Shown here in pieces: positions 34,126-43,752 of a stretch of 64,000 bases of DNA. The stretch lies in assembly GCA_019422105.1 (NCBI GenBank), contig JAHZDZ010000012.1:48355-112354 (forward strand), in the 5' to 3' direction. The number at the start of each line of letters is the position of its first letter. Positions within the stretch are counted from its first letter, which is position 1. The translations under genes were made by a program, and so were the position numbers. Below the pieces are notes generated by a model. It was not told the origin of the DNA. It did not search any database and saw only the letters and a list, made by a program, of their open reading frames with translations. Source of the stretch: Bacillota bacterium (GTDB lineage: Bacteria; Bacillota; Clostridia; Lachnospirales; Anaerotignaceae).

Positions 34126-35322
34126 ATGAAAAAGCTAGGAAATATTATTATTGTATTCGGCTTTCTGTTTATTCTTTTTTTTATTCCCATAGGAACAAAG
34201 CTGAAAAAAAATCAGACTTTTTCCGTCTATGAAAACAGGGCCTACGCCGCTTTTCCTGCACTCAACAGGGAAACGCTTTTCAGCGGACAGTTTGTAAACG
34301 GCGTCAACGACTATTTTACGGATCATGTCATTGGCCGCAATACAGTTTTAAAGGCATACGCAAGGCTGAATATGGATGTTTTAAAAAAGACAGTGGTAAA
34401 TGATGTTGTTATCACGCCGGAGGTATTGTTAAGCTATCATGAGTCAGACAGCTTTGATAAAAATGCCATCGATGAAAAAACGGCTCATATGGTATCAGAG
34501 CTCTCCTCGCTCAACGGCAAAATAGAGGAATATGGCGGCTGTTTTTTGTATGTGGGCATACCGGAGCAGTATTCTGTTTTTTATGATAAATTTCCCGACT
34601 ATCTGGCCAGTGAGCATGAAATGCTCCTTTACACGGAAAAAGGTTTTTTTGAAGGACTGGAAATGGCCGGCGTCCCTGTACTGAAAATGAGGGATATTCT
34701 TTTTGCGGAGGGGAATGTGTCAGAAAAGTATTCCAGTATGGATCATCACTTTAACTATTACGGCGCCTTTGACATCTATGGACATATTATAAAGAGTATA
34801 AACGAGATAACGGGCAGTGACCTGATTCCCCTTACGAAGGCCGACATAGAGTTTGAAGAATTGCCTCAGCGTTTCCTGGGATCCAGAAACAGAAAGCTCT
34901 ATGACAATTATCCGAATGATGAAAAGGTCATTATCGGAAGACTGAAGGATCCTGTGGAATTTTCACGCTATGACAATGGGGAAGAGAGGGAAAGCTCGGT
35001 TTACAGTCTGCCTGCGGAGGACGCGCAGTTTGTCAATTACAATGTCTACATGGGTGGGGATATTGCCAATACAGTAATAAAAACAAACCGGCCGGAGCTT
35101 CCGGATTTGCTTATCTTTGGGGATTCCTTCACAAACCCTGTGGAGACCCTTTTATATCAAAACTTTAATACCACCCACAGTCTTGATTTGCGCTATTACA
35201 CAGAGGATGATTTATATGGCTATATAGACAAGTTCCAGCCGGATATTGTCCTTTGCATCAGGGATGACACGGCATATTTGAGTACAGACGGCAATGGGAG
35301 GTTCCGCAGGGCGGAGCAATAG
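34126..35322 (+). CDS. DHHW/AlgX-like SGNH-hydrolase-fold protein, partner of the MBOAT transferase
   Basis: 398 aa. A single N-terminal membrane anchor (IIIVFGFLFILFFIPIG) leaves the rest outside the cell. SGNH-type active-site residues are visible: Ser in LLIFGDSFTNP and the DHHFNYYG block, matching the D-x-H-x-N-x-x-G signature of AlgJ/AlgX/DHHW proteins. It probably receives acyl groups from the MBOAT protein and places them on a surface polymer. ATG 34126 follows AAGAAGGTG; the longer frame from 34027 overlaps the transferase gene and is not credible. Confidence 0.85.
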   Translation: MKKLGNIIIVFGFLFILFFIPIGTKLKKNQTFSVYENRAYAAFPALNRETLFSGQFVNGVNDYFTDHVIGRNTVLKAYARLNMDVLKKTVVNDVVITPEVLLSYHESDSFDKNAIDEKTAHMVSELSSLNGKIEEYGGCFLYVGIPEQYSVFYDKFPDYLASEHEMLLYTEKGFFEGLEMAGVPVLKMRDILFAEGNVSEKYSSMDHHFNYYGAFDIYGHIIKSINEITGSDLIPLTKADIEFEELPQRFLGSRNRKLYDNYPNDEKVIIGRLKDPVEFSRYDNGEERESSVYSLPAEDAQFVNYNVYMGGDIANTVIKTNRPELPDLLIFGDSFTNPVETLLYQNFNTTHSLDLRYYTEDDLYGYIDKFQPDIVLCIRDDTAYLSTDGNGRFRRAEQ

Positions 35323-35371
35323 AGGACAAACATAAAACTATGTGTCAATAATCCTTTTTTAGCTGTTTAAA

Positions 35372-35486
35372 AGCCGCTGCTTGGTGACGTAGTGCCCTGT
35401 GTATGGTATCCACAGAGAAAGCAGCATGGAGATACCGTGGCGGGCACAGTATGCAGCCTCGCAAAGCGGGGGGCTATACTTTTTTC
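35372..35486 (+). ncRNA. Candidate structured RNA ending in a terminator
   Basis: Nested pairings: AGCC (35372-35375) with GGCT (35472-35475), GCTGC (35376-35380) with GCAGC (35453-35457), GTGCCC (35392-35397) with GGGCAC (35442-35447), GGTATC (35405-35410) with GATACC (35431-35436), and a 3' hairpin CCTCGC-AAA-GCGGGG, followed by TATACTTTTTT. No known class was recognised. The remainder of 35323-35904 holds further T-rich hairpins (CAGGG/CCCTG near 35540) and no supported gene. Confidence 0.4.
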
Positions 35487-35904
35487 TCATTCCAAAAAGC
35501 TGCAAAGGGACTTTTTTAACACTCTGACGGTCAGGGCCATGCACCCTGGCTGTTTTTTTACTCTCAAGCGTCCGAAGCCGGGTCAGCGGGGGGGGGAGAT
35601 TATCTTTGCCGGCATTGATTGAGCCACTGCCCAGGGCTATTTTTTGTTGCCTTTGCCGTTAAAAAGTATTAAAATAGCAACAGGCTTTTATGTGATGCGA
35701 TGGCATTTGTTTACTGCGGAAAAAGCCTGCTGCCGATTCTATTTATTTATCACTATGGTACCTTGAAAAGTAAAAAAACGCTTTTATATTTACAGAAAGT
35801 ACCCCATTTGATTTGGCAATTTTGCCAAAATAACCCCATATTGTTATGTTTCCCTTGTGAAAAAGTCGAATTTAGCAAATTTGGCCGATTTTGAAAAATT
35901 TCTA

Positions 35905-35933
35905 TTGAAAACAAAAACTATACATGGTATAGT
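35905..35933 (+). promoter_or_regulatory. Extended -10 promoter of the threonine-pathway operon
   Basis: TTGAAA, 17-base spacer, TATAGT, with TGG directly before the -10 (extended TGn). It lies about 50 bases before the ACT-domain gene. Confidence 0.75.
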
Positions 35934-35981
35934 CTTTGTTATGAATACAAATGTTTATCCTACAAATACAAGGAGATGCCT

Positions 35982-36425
35982 ATGAAAGAAGATAAGAACT
36001 TTTATATAGTAGATAAAAGTGTTTTGCCGGAAATCTTTATCAAGGTAATGGAAGTCAAAAACCTGCTGGAAAGCGGTAAGGAAAAAACGGTGCAGGATGC
36101 TGTGAATAAGGTGGGAATCAGCAGAAGCGCTTTTTACAAGTACCGTGACTCTGTTCAGCCTCTTTACGAAAACACCAGGGGCAAAACGGTGACGCTTGCT
36201 TTGAATCTGGATCATACGCCGGGACTTTTGTCCTCTGTACTCAATAATATCGCAAGTGTTGGAGCAAATATTTTGACAATCAACCAGACAATACCCATAA
36301 ACGGTATTGCCAATGTGACAATTACGATTGAGACAGATGCCATGGAAAGTGATCTGGGGACTTTTATGGAAACCATAGAGTCATTGGATGGAATACAGAC
36401 ATTTAAAATAATCGCTAGGGAGTGA
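35982..36425 (+). CDS. UPF0735-type ACT-domain protein, possible threonine-pathway regulator
   Basis: 147 aa. The N-terminal ~60 residues contain a helix-turn-helix-like stretch (VQDAVNKVGISRSAFYKYRD); the C-terminal half is an ACT domain (HTPGLLSSVLNNIASVGANI) that should bind an amino acid. The family (PheB/UPF0735) has no established enzymatic activity. ATG 35982 is chosen since AAGGAG lies 7 bases before it, whereas ATG 35976 overlaps that site. It opens the operon with homoserine dehydrogenase, homoserine kinase and aspartokinase, so a role in sensing threonine or a relative is inferred. Confidence 0.82.
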   Translation: MKEDKNFYIVDKSVLPEIFIKVMEVKNLLESGKEKTVQDAVNKVGISRSAFYKYRDSVQPLYENTRGKTVTLALNLDHTPGLLSSVLNNIASVGANILTINQTIPINGIANVTITIETDAMESDLGTFMETIESLDGIQTFKIIARE

Positions 36426-36429
36426 CGAA

Positions 36430-37668
36430 ATGATTAACATAGCAATATTGGGGTACGGTACGGTTGGAAGCGGCGTTTACGAGGTTATCACAAGAAACCG
36501 CGCTATTGTAAATGAGAAGGCAGGAGAGGAAATTAATATCAAATATGTCCTTGACTTGAGGGATTTTCCGGGCATGCCGGTTCAAAAGGTAATTACGCAC
36601 AATTTTGATGATATTTTAAAGGATGACAGTGTAAGAGTGGTTGTGGAGGTTATGGGAGGCATTGAGCCGGCATATACTTTTGTAAAAAACGCCCTTCTTA
36701 AGGGAAAGCATGTGGCAACCTCCAATAAGGCGCTTGTGGCCGCACACGGTCCGGAGCTTTTGCGGATAGCCAGAGATAAAAACATCAATTTTCTTTTTGA
36801 AGCCAGCGTGGGCGGCGGCATTCCCATTATCAGACCCTTCAACTCATCTCTGACAGCCGACAGCATAGAGGAGGTTACGGGAATACTCAACGGAACCACT
36901 AATTACATACTGACGGAGATGGCACAAAAGGGTAAGGATTTTTCAGAGGTTTTAAAGGATGCCCAGGATCTTGGCTATGCGGAAAAGGATCCCACTGCGG
37001 ATGTGGAGGGACATGACGCCTGCCGCAAGATTGCCATATTGACTTCTCTGGCCCATGGAAAAACAGTGAATTATGAGGATATATATACAGAGGGTATCAC
37101 AAAAATAACAGACAGGGATATTTTATATGCCGAAAAAATGGATTCTTCCATCAAGCTTATCGGCACAAGCAAAAGTCTGCCGGAGGGAGTTTATGCCAGG
37201 GTTGCGCCTGTTATTTTACCGAAAACACATCCGCTTTGTAATGTCAACGGCGTATTTAACGCCATTTTTGTAAAGGGAAATGTACTGGGAGATGTGATGT
37301 TTTACGGAAGCGGCGCGGGAAGTCTTCCCACAGCCAGCGCGGTTGTGTCTGATATTGTTGATGCGGTCAGGCACATGGATACAAATATACGAATATTATG
37401 GTCTGAGGATAAATTGGAGATACTGCCTATTCAAAATGCACCGGTGAAGGCCCTTATACGCATTGCCTCAAAGAAAACAGAGGAGGCGAAGAAAGCGGCC
37501 GAGGACATTTTTGGAGCAGTACAGTTTCTCAGCCTTGATGGAATAGAGGATGAATTTGCGCTTATTTGCGCGGAGGAGACGGAAGAAAGCCTGAAGGAAA
37601 AAATGGAACGAATGGAGGAAAATGCGGCTGTGGACGAAATTAGAAACATGGTGCGCATGGAAGGTTAA
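36430..37668 (+). CDS. hom: Homoserine dehydrogenase
   Basis: 412 aa. NAD(P)-binding domain with ILGYGTVGSGVYEV at the N-terminus, catalytic domain with GGGIPIIRPF, EEVTGILNGTTNYIL and DAQDLGYAEKDPTADVEGHD, and a C-terminal ACT domain (~340-412) for feedback by threonine. It reduces aspartate semialdehyde to homoserine. The start follows the ACT gene by four bases with AGGGAG upstream; homoserine kinase begins one base after its stop codon. Confidence 0.95.
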   Translation: MINIAILGYGTVGSGVYEVITRNRAIVNEKAGEEINIKYVLDLRDFPGMPVQKVITHNFDDILKDDSVRVVVEVMGGIEPAYTFVKNALLKGKHVATSNKALVAAHGPELLRIARDKNINFLFEASVGGGIPIIRPFNSSLTADSIEEVTGILNGTTNYILTEMAQKGKDFSEVLKDAQDLGYAEKDPTADVEGHDACRKIAILTSLAHGKTVNYEDIYTEGITKITDRDILYAEKMDSSIKLIGTSKSLPEGVYARVAPVILPKTHPLCNVNGVFNAIFVKGNVLGDVMFYGSGAGSLPTASAVVSDIVDAVRHMDTNIRILWSEDKLEILPIQNAPVKALIRIASKKTEEAKKAAEDIFGAVQFLSLDGIEDEFALICAEETEESLKEKMERMEENAAVDEIRNMVRMEG

Positions 37669-37669
37669 T

Positions 37670-38572
37670 ATGTTACATATCAGAGTACCTGCAACATCTG
37701 CGAATATGGGCCCTGGCTTTGACTGTATCGGTGTGGCGCTGAAGCTATACAATCATATTTGGTTTGAGGAGATACAGGAGGGCCTTGAAATTACGGTCAG
37801 AAAGAAACAGGAGTTAAAAATACCGGAGAATGAAAGTAATTTGATATACAGGACTATGTCGGATTTTTATGCCTCCATCGGGCGGAAAATGCCGGGTATC
37901 CGTATGATACAGGAGGATGACATTCCAATGACACGCGGGCTTGGCAGCAGCGCCGCCTGCATCGTCTCGGGACTTATGGCTGCCAATGCTTTGAGCCGGG
38001 CAGGGTATACTGTGGACGATCTGGCACAGGTAGCTGCAAGAATAGAGGGCCATCCCGACAACTCCAATCCCGCCTTATACGGAGGGATGGTTGTGGGGGC
38101 TATGGATGAGAGGGAGGCCAGGCATGTACAGATACCTCTTCCCGAAAACCTGTCCTTTGCGGTAATGGTGCCCGATTTTCCCATGTCGACGAAGGCGTCA
38201 AGGGAAGTGGTGCCGGATGAATTCAGCAAAAAGGATGCGGTTTTCAATTCCTCCCGCTGTGCACTTCTGGCGGCTTCTATGATGAGCGGGAAGCTTGAAA
38301 ATCTGGAAATGGCCATGGAGGACAGAATCCACCAGCCCTACAGAAAAAAGCTGATTCCAAATTACGACGAAATATTTGAAAAAAGCAGACATAACGGGGC
38401 TGCCGCCACTTATCTGAGCGGAGCCGGCTCTACACTGATGGCTATTATTACCGATGATAAAAAAGAAAATTTTGAAATTAATATGACGGCCTTTTTGAAG
38501 ACACTGCCGCACCACTGGAAGCTTTCTGTTTTAAAACCCGATCTGGAAGGCGCAAAAATTTTATCAGAATAG
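37670..38572 (+). CDS. thrB: Homoserine kinase (GHMP family)
   Basis: 300 aa. GHMP kinase: N-terminal VPATSANMGPGFDCIGVAL, ATP loop PMTRGLGSSAACIVSGL, and C-terminal GAATYLSGAGSTL. It phosphorylates homoserine on the way to threonine. ATG 37670 is supported by the conserved N-terminus and GAAGG six bases upstream within the end of hom. No threonine synthase gene is in the window. Confidence 0.94.
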   Translation: MLHIRVPATSANMGPGFDCIGVALKLYNHIWFEEIQEGLEITVRKKQELKIPENESNLIYRTMSDFYASIGRKMPGIRMIQEDDIPMTRGLGSSAACIVSGLMAANALSRAGYTVDDLAQVAARIEGHPDNSNPALYGGMVVGAMDEREARHVQIPLPENLSFAVMVPDFPMSTKASREVVPDEFSKKDAVFNSSRCALLAASMMSGKLENLEMAMEDRIHQPYRKKLIPNYDEIFEKSRHNGAAATYLSGAGSTLMAIITDDKKENFEINMTAFLKTLPHHWKLSVLKPDLEGAKILSE

Positions 38573-38587
38573 TAAGGGGGAACTACC

Positions 38588-39814
38588 TTGTTAATTGTAC
38601 AAAAATTCGGCGGAAGCTCCGTCGCAAACAAAGAGCGTGTCTTTAATGTCGCCAGGCGCATTATTGATACGTACAATAAAGGAAATCAGGTTGTGGTTGT
38701 ATTGTCCGCACAGGGTGATACGACGGATGAGCTGATTGAAAAGGCCAGGGAAATCAATCCGAATGCGTCAAGAAGGGAAATGGATATGCTTCTTTCCATC
38801 GGTGAGCAGCAGTCAGTCGCTCTTATGGCTATGGCTATCAACTTTTTAGGCTATCACGCTATCTCCTTGAACGCCGCGCAGGTAGGGATTGAATCCACTT
38901 CCGCCTACTCAAACGCCAGAATAAAAACAATCTCTACAGAGAGATTGGAGCAGGAAATCAACAGAAGAAATATTGTTATCGTGACGGGCTTTCAGGGTAT
39001 CAACAAGTTTGGGGATGTGACCACCTTGGGAAGAGGCGGATCTGATACGACGGCTGTTGCCCTTGCTGCCGCCCTCCATGCTGATTTATGTGAGATATAT
39101 ACGGATGTGGACGGCGTCTATACGGCCGACCCTAGAATTGTAAAGGACGCCAGAAAAATTGACGAGATCAGCTATGACGAAATGCTGGAGCTGGCGGCTT
39201 TGGGCGCAAAGGTGCTTCATCACCGCTCTGTGGAGCTGGCAAAAAAATACAATGTCAAATTAGTGGTGCGTTCCAGTCTTACAAATGCAGAAGGTACCCT
39301 TGTTAAGGAGGAATATAACGTGGAGAAATTACTGGTAAGCGGTGTCGCTTCCGATAAAGATGTTTCCAGAATATCGGTTATGGGAGTCAATGATGAGCCG
39401 GGAAGGGCGTTTCAGCTTTTCTCCCTTTTGGCGAAGGCAAATGTCAGCGTAGATATTATATTGCAGTCGGTAGGAAGGGATGGCACAAAGGATATTTCCT
39501 TCACCGTAGGAAAAAATGATCTGGATATTGCTTTAAAGGCGCTGGAGGAGAATAAGGAAAGGCTTTCCGCAAAGGCGATTCTTCATGATGATAAAATTGC
39601 AAAGGTATCTGTTGTGGGCGCCGGAATGTCAAATAACACAGGAGTTGCCAGCATGATGTTTGAGGCTTTGTATGACGCGGGTATCAACATTAACATGATT
39701 TCCACATCGGAGATCAAAATTTCCGTGCTGGTCAGTGAAAAGGATGTGGAGGAAGCGATGATAGCAATCCACGATAAATTTAAGCTGGCCCAGACCAATA
39801 TGAAAACACTTTAA
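38588..39814 (+). CDS. lysC: Aspartokinase
   Basis: 408 aa from a TTG start 8 bases after AAGGGGG. Kinase domain begins VQKFGGSSVANKERV and includes TTLGRGGSDTTAVALAAAL and DVDGVYTADPR; two C-terminal ACT domains (~265-408) provide allosteric control. It makes aspartyl phosphate, the first step to lysine, threonine, methionine and diaminopimelate, which links it functionally to ddh at the left end. Placement after thrB suggests it is the threonine-branch isoform. The symbol is by function; numbering of isoforms cannot be decided. Confidence 0.93.
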   Translation: MLIVQKFGGSSVANKERVFNVARRIIDTYNKGNQVVVVLSAQGDTTDELIEKAREINPNASRREMDMLLSIGEQQSVALMAMAINFLGYHAISLNAAQVGIESTSAYSNARIKTISTERLEQEINRRNIVIVTGFQGINKFGDVTTLGRGGSDTTAVALAAALHADLCEIYTDVDGVYTADPRIVKDARKIDEISYDEMLELAALGAKVLHHRSVELAKKYNVKLVVRSSLTNAEGTLVKEEYNVEKLLVSGVASDKDVSRISVMGVNDEPGRAFQLFSLLAKANVSVDIILQSVGRDGTKDISFTVGKNDLDIALKALEENKERLSAKAILHDDKIAKVSVVGAGMSNNTGVASMMFEALYDAGININMISTSEIKISVLVSEKDVEEAMIAIHDKFKLAQTNMKTL

Positions 39815-39838
39815 AAATCAGCCGTAGGCTGCTGGTTT

Positions 39839-39871
39839 AACGGGTTGGACGATGAGTCCAACCCGTTTTTA
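39839..39871 (+). terminator. Terminator of the hom-thrB-aspartokinase operon
   Basis: AACGGGTTGGAC-GATGA-GTCCAACCCGTT followed by TTT. Perfect 12-bp stem. Confidence 0.93.
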
Positions 39872-40051
39872 TAATCTCTTATAATTCTGTAGCATAAAAA
39901 TGAAATTGATTCTATCTTTTGAATAGGTTTTAAATAATTCTGCAATTGATTAATGCGGAAGCGTTTTTACAGTCCCAATTTTCAGGGCGGGACGGTACAC
40001 ATATAAGACGGGCGCAGTAATATCTGATGCACAAAATGTTTTTTGCAGTAA

Positions 40052-40098
40052 AAAAATGACACTCCAAGCTGTTTATTCAGCGGAAAGAGTGTCATTTT
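40052..40098. terminator. Bidirectional terminator after the minus-strand aminotransferase operon
   Basis: AAAATGACACTC pairs with GAGTGTCATTTT; GCTG/CAGC forms an inner stem. A and T tracts on both sides allow use on either strand; it lies 38 bases beyond the hisC-like stop. Confidence 0.85.
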
Positions 40099-40135
40099 AA
40101 AAATAATTCGTTTGGGAGTTTGTCTGTGTCAAATT

Positions 40136-41200
40136 CTATTTATTTTCCATAAATTCCTTTATTTTTTCCAGCATTTTTGCCATATCATCATCTGTGCCAA
40201 TGGTAATGCGAAGATAATTTTCAATGCGCGGCAGTCTGAAATAGCGCACAAAAATATCCTGTTTTTTCAGGTAGTTGAATATATCCTCCGCTTTGCAGGA
40301 CGGGTGTGTGACAAAAATAAAATTGGAGTGGCTTGGGCATACTCGGAAGCCAAGCTTTTCCATCTGCTTTACTGTCTTTTCTCTTGTCGATTTAATTTTT
40401 TCCACCGTTTCCACAAAGTAGTCGTTGTCTGCTACACTGGCGGCTCCTGCGGCGATGGCCAGAGCGTCCATGGTATAAGAGTTGTAGGAATTTTTGACGG
40501 CATCCAGTACACGGATAAGAGCCTTGTTTCCCATGGCAGCGCCGATTCTCATACCCGCCAGTGAGCGTGATTTGGAAAAGGTATGTACAACCAAAAGGTT
40601 TTCATATTTTTTCAACAGCTCAATGGAGGAATAGCCGCCGAAATCCACATAAGCCTCATCAATGATGACAATGACATCCTGGTTGTGCTCCAGAATTTTT
40701 TCAATAAAGGCGCGTCCCTCGCTGATTCCTGTAGGCGCGTTGGGGTTTGGCAGTATGACACCGCCGTTTGGCTCATAATAATCCTCTGCTTTTATGCGGA
40801 AATTGGCGTCAAGGGGTATCTGGCGGTATGGTATTTCATATAGGGAGCACCAAACGGGATAAAAGGAATAGGTTATATCGGGAAAGCAAATGGCCTTATC
40901 CGAATTGAAAAAGGACATAAAAGCAAGAGCGATTACCTCATCAGATCCGTTCCCCACAAAAATTTCATCGGGTGAAATTTTATAATGCTTTGCCAGAGCC
41001 TCTCTCAAGAGCTGAGCGGAGGAATTGGGATAACGCCTTAAATTTTCATAGGGATACGTCCTCAAAGCCTCTATTGCTTTTGGTGAGGGTGGATAGGGAT
41101 TTTCATTTGCGTTTAGCTTAATAATATTTTTATTTTTAGACTGTTCTCCGGGTACATAGGGCTCAATTCTCCTGAGCTTATCACTCCACAGCTTTTCCAT
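40136..41200 (-). CDS. hisC: Histidinol-phosphate aminotransferase-type enzyme
   Basis: 354 aa. Class I/II PLP fold with HisC hallmarks: LNANENPYPPSP near the N-terminus, GNGSDEVIALAF, PNPNAPTGI, VIIDEAYVDFGG and the PLP Lys in TFSKSRSLAGMRIG. It would transaminate imidazole-acetol phosphate in histidine synthesis, though members of this family often act on aromatic amino acids and no other his gene is nearby. ATG 41200 has AAGGGG 8 bases upstream; GTG 41209 would overlap that site. It follows the second aminotransferase gene by five bases. Confidence 0.85.
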   Translation of the reverse strand: MEKLWSDKLRRIEPYVPGEQSKNKNIIKLNANENPYPPSPKAIEALRTYPYENLRRYPNSSAQLLREALAKHYKISPDEIFVGNGSDEVIALAFMSFFNSDKAICFPDITYSFYPVWCSLYEIPYRQIPLDANFRIKAEDYYEPNGGVILPNPNAPTGISEGRAFIEKILEHNQDVIVIIDEAYVDFGGYSSIELLKKYENLLVVHTFSKSRSLAGMRIGAAMGNKALIRVLDAVKNSYNSYTMDALAIAAGAASVADNDYFVETVEKIKSTREKTVKQMEKLGFRVCPSHSNFIFVTHPSCKAEDIFNYLKKQDIFVRYFRLPRIENYLRITIGTDDDMAKMLEKIKEFMENK

Positions 41201-41205
41201 TGGTA

Positions 41206-42393
41206 TCACCCCTTATATTTTTGATAGAGCTTACAGAAGCTTTCATATGCGTTTTCTATGGTCTGGGAGGAAACGCAATAGGAAAGCCGGAAGTATCCCG
41301 GACAACCAAAGGTAGTGCCGGGTGCGGAAAGGATTCGAAACTGCTTTGCCTCTTCACAAAATGCTCTGTCATCCGCAATTAATGTTTTCGGGAACATATA
41401 AAAGGCACCGGAGGGCTTGATACATTCGAAGCCGATTTCCGTCAGCATATTGTAGAGCAGATTGCGATTATTTTCATAGGTTAATACATCGGCCTTTTCC
41501 TCCATACAGTAGGGAAGAATCCGCTGGAAGAGAGAGGGCGCGTTGACAAAGCCCAAAATTCTGGTAGCTACGCTCATGGCGTTTATGATTGCCTCAAAGT
41601 CGTCCATATCATTGTTTACAATGGTATAGCCAATCCTCTCTCCCGGCAGGGAAAGAGATTTGCTGAAGGAATAGGCGACGAAGGTGTTTTTATAATAGTT
41701 TGTCACAAAGGGCACCTCTACGCCGTCATAGACCAGCTTGCGGTAAGGCTCATCTGATATGAGGTAAATACTTGTGCCGAACCGGGTTTGTTTTTCTTCC
41801 AACAGGGATGCAAGGCTTTTCAGTGTGTCGGACGAATAAACAACACCTGTGGGATTATTTGGCGTGTTAATAAGTACAGCCTTTGTTTTTGGGGAAAGTG
41901 TGGCCTCCAATTCGGAAAGGTTCATCTGAAAATTGGTACAGTCGGCACTGACTACCCTCAAAACACCATCGTAATTCATGACATAATTACTGTATTCTCC
42001 AAAAAAAGGCGCAAAAACGATTACTTCATCCCCGGGATTCAAAAGTGTTTTTAAAACGACATTCAGCCCTCCTGCCGCTCCGGTTGACATTATGACATTT
42101 TCCATTGAAAATTTGGTGCCAAATTCTCTGTTTGTAACGTCAGCTACAAAGCTTCGCACATCCTCATAGCCTGCGTTTGAGGTATAGCCATGCAGGTAGT
42201 TTGGCGATTCCTCCTCCAAAAGCCTTATGATGGCGTTCTTTACCGCCGGCGGCGGCTCTACGCTTGGATTGCCGATACTGAAATCATAGACATTGTCCGC
42301 TCCGTGTATTTTGGCCATCTGTTTTCCTTCCTCAAACATGGCACGTATGGCAGAACTGTTTTTGCAGCATAACAGCATTTTTTCTGAAATCAT
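41206..42393 (-). CDS. Aspartate/alanine-type aminotransferase (PLP class I/II)
   Basis: 395 aa. PLP-binding blocks: STGAAGGLNVVLKTLLNPGD, INTPNNPTGVVY, YLISDEPYRKLVY and the Schiff-base Lys in SFSKSLSLPGERIG; the C-terminal Arg in YFRLSYCV should bind the substrate carboxylate. The family transfers amino groups among aspartate, alanine, aromatic acids and 2-oxo acids; exact substrate unknown. It begins one base after the glycosyltransferase gene, so the three minus-strand genes form one transcript. Confidence 0.87.
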   Translation of the reverse strand: MISEKMLLCCKNSSAIRAMFEEGKQMAKIHGADNVYDFSIGNPSVEPPPAVKNAIIRLLEEESPNYLHGYTSNAGYEDVRSFVADVTNREFGTKFSMENVIMSTGAAGGLNVVLKTLLNPGDEVIVFAPFFGEYSNYVMNYDGVLRVVSADCTNFQMNLSELEATLSPKTKAVLINTPNNPTGVVYSSDTLKSLASLLEEKQTRFGTSIYLISDEPYRKLVYDGVEVPFVTNYYKNTFVAYSFSKSLSLPGERIGYTIVNNDMDDFEAIINAMSVATRILGFVNAPSLFQRILPYCMEEKADVLTYENNRNLLYNMLTEIGFECIKPSGAFYMFPKTLIADDRAFCEEAKQFRILSAPGTTFGCPGYFRLSYCVSSQTIENAYESFCKLYQKYKG

Positions 42394-43752
42394 TTATACA
42401 TCACTCTTTTCCCGGTTGGTTAATTTTTTATAATGCCTGATGACCTTTTTGGCCGGCAGCTTTGACATGTTAATCAGTGTCTCACTTTTTTTGCGGATAT
42501 CCTCACTCAGCTCTGAATTAATTTCCTCCATTTTGCGAACGGCTTTTTTGCCTATGATGATGGGGGAAATGTGATGAGGCTGAATATCATATTTCTCAGG
42601 ATTTGCATACATATCTTCGTATAACGATTCCACATTGGCACCGAAGGTCTCGGAGGATACAGAGTCCACAAAGGACAGGGTATTTTGCACAATCGCGTCT
42701 TTTTTTCGTGGATTTTTTAAAATATCGGTCAGCTTCTGCGCAAGACCCTCCTCGTCCTCAAATAAAAAACCGGTTTCATTTTCTCTGACAACACCCTCAA
42801 TACTTTCGTCCCTTCTGGCCACGACAACAAGTCCTGCAGCCATTGCCTCAATGAAGGTAAGCCCCTGCGTTTCCGTAATGGATGCACTTACAAATACATC
42901 ACCCAGCTGATAGTATCTGCCGATTTCATCCCATGGCCTGGCACCGGTGAACAAAACACTTGATTGGAGGTGAAGGCTTTGGGCGAGCTCCTCCAGATCC
43001 CCGCGTACAGGACCGTCGCCTACAATAACCAATTTTGCGTCCGGTACCCTTTCAAGAAGGAGGGGCATGGCCCGCAGTATCATATCAATGCTTTTTTCCT
43101 TTGCCACCCGGCCCAGAGACAGTATCACGGGGACATGCTCCCCAATACCCAATTCCCTTCTCAAATAAAGGGTGTCCTCCGGTTTATAGTTTATTTTTCT
43201 GAATTTTTCTATATTAATGCCGGTTGGAATAATAGAAACCGGTTTTGTCACACCGTAGGAATACAGCAGATGCTTTACTTTTTCTGTCGGGGCTATCACA
43301 GCGTTTGTGGAGTTGCAGAAAATGCGGCTGAAATCCCTGGCCATTTCCGGTGTGATGAGGTGTCCGTTTATGATATAATGGACATAATCTTCATACATGG
43401 TGTGGTAGGTATGTACCATGGGGATATGGAGTGTTTTGGAAAGAATTTTTCCGAACATGCCCAGTGAAAACTCTGTTTGAGTATGGACAATATCCAAATT
43501 CAGGCGCGCTATTTTTTTCAGCGCCAGCGGTGAATATAAAAGTCCCATACGGAACTGCTTTACAAAAATAAAGGGCATACTGGGCATACGGATAATGTTT
43601 TCGTCCTCGTCCTCCGGCTGGTTTGGATCTGTCGGAGTGAATATATATACATGATGCCCTTTTCTTGTCAACTCCTGGCATAGGGTGTGTACAGAGGTGC
43701 CAACACCGTTAATCTGCGGGAAATATGTGTCTGTAAAAAGTCCTATATTCAT
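42394..43752 (-). CDS. Family 4 glycosyltransferase (diacylglycerol glucosyltransferase-like)
   Basis: 452 aa. GT-B fold: N-terminal FTDTYFPQINGVGTSVHTL, middle VHTQTEFSLGMFGK and HTYHTMYEDYVHY, C-terminal nucleotide-sugar site ETQGLTFIEAMAAGLVVVA with the E-x7-E motif. The N-terminal blocks match the 1,2-diacylglycerol 3-alpha-glucosyltransferases that make glycolipid anchors in Firmicutes, so a membrane-surface role is likely. A charged ~60-residue C-terminal extension is rich in Lys. AAGGAGGG precedes the ATG; first gene of the minus-strand operon. Its grouping with aminotransferases has no obvious logic. Confidence 0.85.
   Translation of the reverse strand: MNIGLFTDTYFPQINGVGTSVHTLCQELTRKGHHVYIFTPTDPNQPEDEDENIIRMPSMPFIFVKQFRMGLLYSPLALKKIARLNLDIVHTQTEFSLGMFGKILSKTLHIPMVHTYHTMYEDYVHYIINGHLITPEMARDFSRIFCNSTNAVIAPTEKVKHLLYSYGVTKPVSIIPTGINIEKFRKINYKPEDTLYLRRELGIGEHVPVILSLGRVAKEKSIDMILRAMPLLLERVPDAKLVIVGDGPVRGDLEELAQSLHLQSSVLFTGARPWDEIGRYYQLGDVFVSASITETQGLTFIEAMAAGLVVVARRDESIEGVVRENETGFLFEDEEGLAQKLTDILKNPRKKDAIVQNTLSFVDSVSSETFGANVESLYEDMYANPEKYDIQPHHISPIIIGKKAVRKMEEINSELSEDIRKKSETLINMSKLPAKKVIRHYKKLTNREKSDV

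Noticed and set aside
35372..35486. SRP RNA, RNase P RNA, tmRNA or cobalamin riboswitch
   Set aside because: The invariant motifs (SRP tetraloop and CAGG, RNase P GAGGAAAGTCC, tmRNA tRNA-like ends, full B12 box) are missing.
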